From NCBI GenBank assembly GCA_002104905.1, contig MCFE01000089.1:1-64000 (forward strand): a stretch of 64,000 nt of DNA, written 5' to 3'. Shown piece by piece: positions 59,368-64,000 of the stretch (position 1 is its first letter; each line of letters opens with the position of its first letter). Origin of the DNA: Basidiobolus meristosporus CBS 931.73. Its lineage: Eukaryota; Basidiobolomycota; Basidiobolomycetes; Basidiobolales; Basidiobolaceae. The notes beneath the pieces are model-generated. The model was given only the letters and a program-made list of their open reading frames with translations, made no database searches and had not been told where the DNA came from. Both the position numbers and the translations under genes were made by a program.

Positions 59368-59379
59368 GGTTATGAGCCC
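59368..59379 (+). other. B' primer-binding site
   Basis: GGTTATGAGCCC next to the LTR, 12/12 complementary to the initiator tRNA-Met anticodon arm. Its ATG opens a 12-codon frame (MSPECLNPLLR, stop) that overlaps the gag ATG at 59404 as ATGA. Confidence 0.8.
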
Positions 59380-60355
59380 TGAGTGCCTTAATCCACTCTT
59401 AAGATGACCTCCACCAGCAAGCTGAACAATACAAGCATCTTCCCTGTAAAGAAGAGGTTTGAAGGTAAGAACTACAGACTTTAGAGAATCAAACTGCAGA
59501 TTCACCTTGAGGAAAGAAAACTTTGTAATATAGTAGCAGGAAAGAAGTTAAGCCCAAAGGAGCAGCAGAAGAAGTGGAGAAGTTTCAAGAGAACCAATAA
59601 AAGGCCTTTAATGCCATATGTATAAATTTGCAAGATTTGTTCTTTGGACAAATACATGCCTTAAATACTGCAAAAGCAGCATGACAATCCTTAGAAAAGA
59701 TACTCAGAGCAAAGTCAGCATCAAGCAAGCTTTATTTGAATTAAGAGTACTTCAACTTGAGGAAGTAGCAAGATGATGACATGCTACAACTCATTACCAC
59801 AATGGGACACTTGCAGAAGAACTTTACAGTATCAATGCTGGTGTAGATGATGAGAAAAAACTCTGTCCGCTTTGCAGCTTACTAGACAGGTATGAGCAAG
59901 TCATACTTTCTTTTGAGAGCAGAGAAGACAACTTGACTTTAAACAAGGTCAAAGGAAGACTTCTCCACAAAGAACTCAGTGTAATTTTCAAGTAGAGAAG
60001 ATTGAAGACAATGCTTTATTCAGCTCAGAAAGGTACACAGCAAAGAACACAAAGCAACAAAATCAAAGAAAACCTGGCTGCTGTAACCACTGTAAGAAGC
60101 CAGGACACTGGGCAAGGTAATGCCTAGAAGAAACAAGCAGAAAAAAAACGGAAACTGGAGCAGGCAAATGTTATAACTACTTGTGAGCATTTATTTGTAA
60201 CTGTAAAAAAAAAGTGCATGTGACCAATGTAATGCATGGTATACTGATTCTAGAGCATAAAAGCATACTTGTGATATAAAGGAGTGATTCAGCAACTCAA
60301 AGACTAATCCTGCAAAGAAGATTTATTTGGGAGACAACGCTGCACTGGAAGCTAC

Positions 60356-60724
60356 TGTTGCAATTTATGAAGTGATTTGGATATAAGGAACTCATCTTGA
60401 AATAGTGATAATAGTTGAACTGTTGTTTATTCATAAAGAAGCTCAGTATTTATACCTTTGTAGAAGTAATACAGCTGTAACATCAAGTAGGGAGGGTTTC
60501 TTGATATTCAGGAGCATTCTGTAACAGTTTCAGGGTTAGTACATAATGTTTGGTAATAGTGCTAATTTGATCCTGACTATATGTGAATAATCATAAGATC
60601 TTGTATCTGGAGAAAGTGGCAAAGTTAAGGCAGTAAATGAGTCCTACTGTGACTAAGACTAGTCTAGAATTGTCAAGTAAATTTTTAGCTGCTGAATGAT
60701 ACCAAATAGTCTAATATCTCAACA
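60356..60724 (-). repeat. family B LTR (3' LTR of B)
   Basis: 369 bp. On the minus strand it begins TGTTGAGATATTAGAC and ends TTGCAACA. Confidence 0.85.
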
Positions 60725-61519
60725 CTCCCCCTCAACTAAATAATTTCTTAATCCTAATTTCTCTCTAAGGATCTCAAACTGTGGCCTAGCTAGTGGTTTT
60801 GTCAATATGTCTGCCACCATTTTGTCAGTTGGGTAGTAAACTAACTCCACTAAGTTATTTTCTACAGCTTCCCTCACAAAGTGATGCTGTATATCAATGT
60901 GCTTAGTTCTGGTATGATCAGTAGGATTTCTAGCTAATGGAATACAACTTTGATTATCCTTGTAAATACATGTTGGCTCACCTGAATTAAAACCTAGGTC
61001 TTTGAATAATTTTTGTAGCCATATAGCCTCCTTAGTTGCTTGACATGCAGCCATATATTTGGCTTCAGTTGTAGATAGGACCACAGTTGGTTGTTTCTTG
61101 CAATTCCAAGTAATAGCTGCACCAGCATAAAGAAATACATAGCCTGTGGTAGAGCGTCTGTCAATCAGATCCCTACCCCAATCTGAATCACTATAACCAT
61201 CATATTTTTGCCTATTAGCTGCTCCAGAGTATTCCAGTACCATATTTATGGTACCTTTTAGATATGTGAAAATCCGCTTAACTGCTGCAATTTGATTTGA
61301 TCCATAATTCCGCATGAATTGACGGTCTATTCCAACTGCCACTGCAATATCTGGACGTGTAGACACCCTCAAGTACATTAGGCTACCAACCACTGATTGA
61401 TAGGGAAAGTTTTGGTCCATTTTTGAGCTGTTTTCATTCATAACTGGCTGAGATTTGCTTAATTTCAGGTTGTGGTCCATAGGGGCTGCTGCAGGTTTGC
61501 AATTTTCCATTTGAAGCAT
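60719..61519 (-). pseudogene. element B RNase H domain
   Basis: 266 residues open: PYQSVVGSLMYLRVSTRPDI (link from RT), DWGRDLIDRRSTTGYVF, STTEAKYMAACQATKEAIWL, KHIDIQHHFVREAVENNL and TKPLARPQFEILREKLGL. The frame runs through the PPT (coding for VEGE) and stops with TGA inside the first six bases of the LTR. Confidence 0.85.
60725..60733 (-). other. polypurine tract of element B
   Basis: GAGGGGGAG on the minus strand, directly before the LTR. Confidence 0.75.
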
Positions 61520-61563
61520 CTACAAATGTCCATAATGTACTTAGACTGATTCAGCACAATTTT

Positions 61564-62275
61564 CTACCTAGATATGTCAAATTTGATCTCAATTCTAAGA
61601 AAATAGCTCAATTTTCCAAGATCTTTCATCTCAAACTTGCTAAAGTGATCTGATTTTGTCTGTTTAAGTGCCTCTTGGTCACTTGTAGCTATAATTAGGT
61701 TGTCCACATAAAGAACTAGGATGATCACACCCTTTTGGAGCTGTTTCACATATATACTGTGATCTGTAGTGCTACAAGAGAACCCAATTTCCTCTAGATA
61801 TGTGTCAATCTTGCTATATCATGCTCTAGGTGCCTGCTTAACCATACAACAATTCTCTAAGTTTGCACACCTTATGGGGGCCTTTTGGATTAGTAAAACC
61901 TTCTGGTTGCTCCATATATATAGTTTCTTGCAAATCCCCATCTGGAAAGGCTGTTTTGACGTCCATTTAGTATAGATCTAGACTGTGTACAACTGCCAGG
62001 GCTAGAACTGTCCTAATAGAGCTAAATTTGGCAACTGGAGCAAATGTTTCCTTAAAGTCTAGTCCCTGGATCTGGGAATAGCCTTTAGCCACCAATCTAG
62101 CCTTGTACTTATCAATGGCACCATTTGAGGTTATCTTGATCTTGTAGACCCATCTATATCCTATAGGCTTTCTCCCATTTGGTAAATCTACCAGTTCCCA
62201 CATTTTTGCCTTGATCAGTGATTGGGACTCCTCCTGCATGGCTTGTTGCCACTTAGTAGCATCCGGAATTTGCAT
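61564..62275 (-). pseudogene. element B reverse transcriptase
   Basis: Starts with ATKWQQAMQEESQSLIKAKM, RPIGYRWVYKIK-type sequence (KPIGYRWVYKIK) and ARLVAKGYSQIQGLDFKETF. The catalytic segment is LVLYVDNLIIAT, where copia RT has YVDD. Between 61750 and 61966 the frame is broken, although MDVKTAF-like sequence can still be read. Confidence 0.85.
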
Positions 62276-62563
62276 TGCCTGTTCCAGATTCTGAGGTTTG
62301 ACACATAAGGCAAGATAAGCTTCTTCATGATCATTGGATGTCTGCCACCAGGATCCAGGGGCGTTTCTTATTCTGGTAGATCTTCTAACTGGGATAATCT
62401 GTTCTGATCTGGAACTGGTAGAAGTATCTTTTGTATCTGACTGGATTTGGTACGTATCTTCTTCATTATTGTTGATTGCATCATCAGGCAGCTGGCCAAT
62501 GATTTCCGTGGCTTTCTGATCTGAATTCTTCTCAAATACAATGTCCCTGCTCTTGACCAGCTT

Positions 62564-63985
62564 CTAAATTCTGCCATCATACACTCTATACCCTTTAGTA
62601 TCATCACAATACCCAAGAATGATCCCTTTCCTGGTCTTTGGTTCAAGCTTTGAGCGTTTTTTGTCAGAGATGTGATAAAAAACATCCCTGCCAAAGATCT
62701 TGAGGTGCTGGAGATCTGGTTTTTTGCCTTTATATGCTTTAAAGGGTGTAGAATCACGTAGTGCTGTTTTTGGGCATCTGTTTTTGATGTATATAGCGGT
62801 AGCAACAGATTCAGCCCAAAACTTGTAGTCCATTCCCTTATCATGTAGCATAGATCTTCCCATCTCTACTATTGTTGTATTTGCATGTTCTGCTACTCCA
62901 TTTTGCTGTGGAGTATGAGGAACAACGGTCTGTTGAAGTATACCAGTAAATGAGCAGTATTTTGCAAACTCTTTTGAGCTGTATTCCCCTCCATTGTCAC
63001 TTTGTAATACCTTCAACTTACACCCAGTTTGTGTTTCTGTCATGTTCTTGAAGTGCTTAAATGTCTCTAAAGCTTCATCCTTTGTTTTGAGGAAGTACAC
63101 CCATGTATATCTTGTCTTGTCATCAAGAAACATCAGAGAGTATCTCTTGGCTCCAAAGGACAGTGTTCTCATGGGGCCACATATGTCTGAGTGTACAATA
63201 ACCAGTATTTTGGTGGTATTGATGCCTGAGCTCCTGAAACATTGCCTGGCTTGTTTGCCATATGAATATCCCTTACAGACATCCAATTTGATCAGAATTG
63301 TGTAATTTAGGCCCAAAACTAGTTGATTTTTCACCAATTGGCTCATTTTCTGTTCCCTTATGTGTCCTGGCCTCCTATGCCACATCTCCCAGTTGGTTTC
63401 ATCAGTTTCAGTAATGTTGACATGCTCAGGTACAATGATCTTGCATTGTAACTTGTATATATTGTGATCTCTGATTCCCAAAGTCAATTTTTGTCCATTT
63501 TCACTCAATATTAAGCAGCTCAGCTTAGTAAAAACAAATTTCAGTCCCTGAGTACTTGCTTTACTGACTGATAGTAGGTTCTTAGCTATTCCAGGTACAT
63601 AGAGCAAGTCAGTCAGTTTTGCTGCTGTTGCCCATGAGTTATCACTCATATTTAGTTGCATTGACCCACTGGTGGTAGCTTCCAATGCAGAGTTATCTCC
63701 CAGATAAACCTTTCTTACAGGTATAGTCTTTAAGTTGCTGAACCAGTTATTTATACCACAAATATGCTGTGATACTCCAGAGTCAATATACCATTCATTA
63801 ATATGGGTACTTGCACTCTCTTGTACAGTAACAAATAACTGTTCATCACTAGTTATATGGTTTGCCTGCTCTAGTTTCTGTTTTTTGTCTGCTTGTTTCT
63901 TCTTGCATTCTCTTGCCCAGTGTCCTGTCTTTTTACAGTAGTTACAGCAGCCAGGTTTTCTTTGGTTTTGTTGCTTTCCCTTCAT
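62564..63985 (-). pseudogene. element B gag end, protease and integrase
   Basis: 473 codons open: CCHC knuckle CNYCKKTGHWARECKKK, protease EWYIDSGVSQHI, pre-integrase WEMWHRRPGHIREQ, and the integrase core with all three acidic residues: LVIVHSDICGPMRTL (D), LQSDNGGEYSSK (D) and PQQNGVAEHANTT (E). The HHCC His reads HRRPGH where HRRFGH is usual. It is ended by a stop after GRI, upstream of RT. Confidence 0.9.
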
Positions 63986-64000
63986 TTCTGTGTGCCTTTC

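Larger units (their letters stand above)
59001..60355 (+). mobile_element. family B copia copy B', plus strand, interrupted
   Basis: 5' LTR 59001-59367, PBS 59368-59379, gag from 59404 with many stops and a CCHC knuckle (CCNHCKKPGHWAR, about 60079-60117), and the beginning of protease (LGDNAALEAT). The reading stops where the LTR of the minus-strand element B starts at 60356, so B' looks split by B. Its remaining part would lie beyond the right edge of the window. Confidence 0.75.
60356..64000 (-). mobile_element. family B copia element, nearly full pol, runs off the right edge
   Basis: 3' LTR 60356-60724, PPT, RNase H, RT, integrase, protease and the gag zinc knuckle in normal minus-strand order. 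It is the best-preserved element here, with large intact frames. Damage: a stop between integrase and RT (at 62564, after GRI), stops in the RT middle (61770-61966), and YVDN in place of the YVDD active site. Gag and the 5' LTR lie outside the window. Confidence 0.9.

Overview
The window comes from a filamentous or zygomycete-grade fungus. The genes have short GT-AG introns (about 40-75 nt). The set is typically fungal: Zrt-type ZIP zinc transporters, PTR2/POT peptide transporters, a Vam7-type PX-SNARE, Pex13 with a Tyr/Gly-rich N-terminus, fructose-1,6-bisphosphatase, a Ras-family GTPase with a geranylgeranyl-type CAAX box, Pus1 and ribosomal protein eL42. I cannot fix the species. Gene texture and transposon content make an early-diverging fungus plausible, but that is inference.

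Left part (1-40,000) is ordinary gene space with long spacers. In order: an alpha-SNAP gene that appears to splice in frame onto an unrelated small membrane-protein exon (1939-3308); two ZIP transporters tail to tail (4331-5516 + and 6136-7307 -); a decayed piggyBac-like transposase (10600-11760 -); FBPase (13109-14188 -); a Ras GTPase (16217-16792 -); RNA 3'-phosphate cyclase (18347-19486 +); a Vam7-like SNARE (20064-21149 -); eL42 (22499-22943 -) divergent from a nine-exon Pus1 gene (23223-25022 +); a small mitochondrial-type RRM protein (25351-25677 +); two POT peptide transporters tail to tail (27567-29298 + and 29903-31540 -); and Pex13 (34862-36157 +).

Right part (about 40,000-64,000) is a transposon graveyard with very few CpG dinucleotides. 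It holds at least two Ty1/copia families: A with ~346-bp LTRs and B with ~368-bp LTRs. Copies lie on both strands, some head to head and one interrupted by another. It also holds a third LTR type (C, ~560 bp), a Ty3/gypsy integrase with its 3' LTR, two inverted fragments of a tnp2 (CACTA-type) transposase, and an unrecognised ORF1-like stretch. No copy inside the window is intact. The best preserved (family B, 60356 to the right edge) has stops and an altered reverse-transcriptase active-site motif.

The most interesting signals are these. The copia primer-binding site matches the anticodon arm of initiator tRNA-Met, and its ATG is itself the gag start codon in family A. The alpha-SNAP gene lacks its normal N-terminus and appears fused to a membrane-anchored leader. 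The ZIP pair is almost identical at the nucleotide level except in the signal peptide and the metal-binding loop, as expected from gene conversion. CpG is sharply depleted across the transposon cluster.
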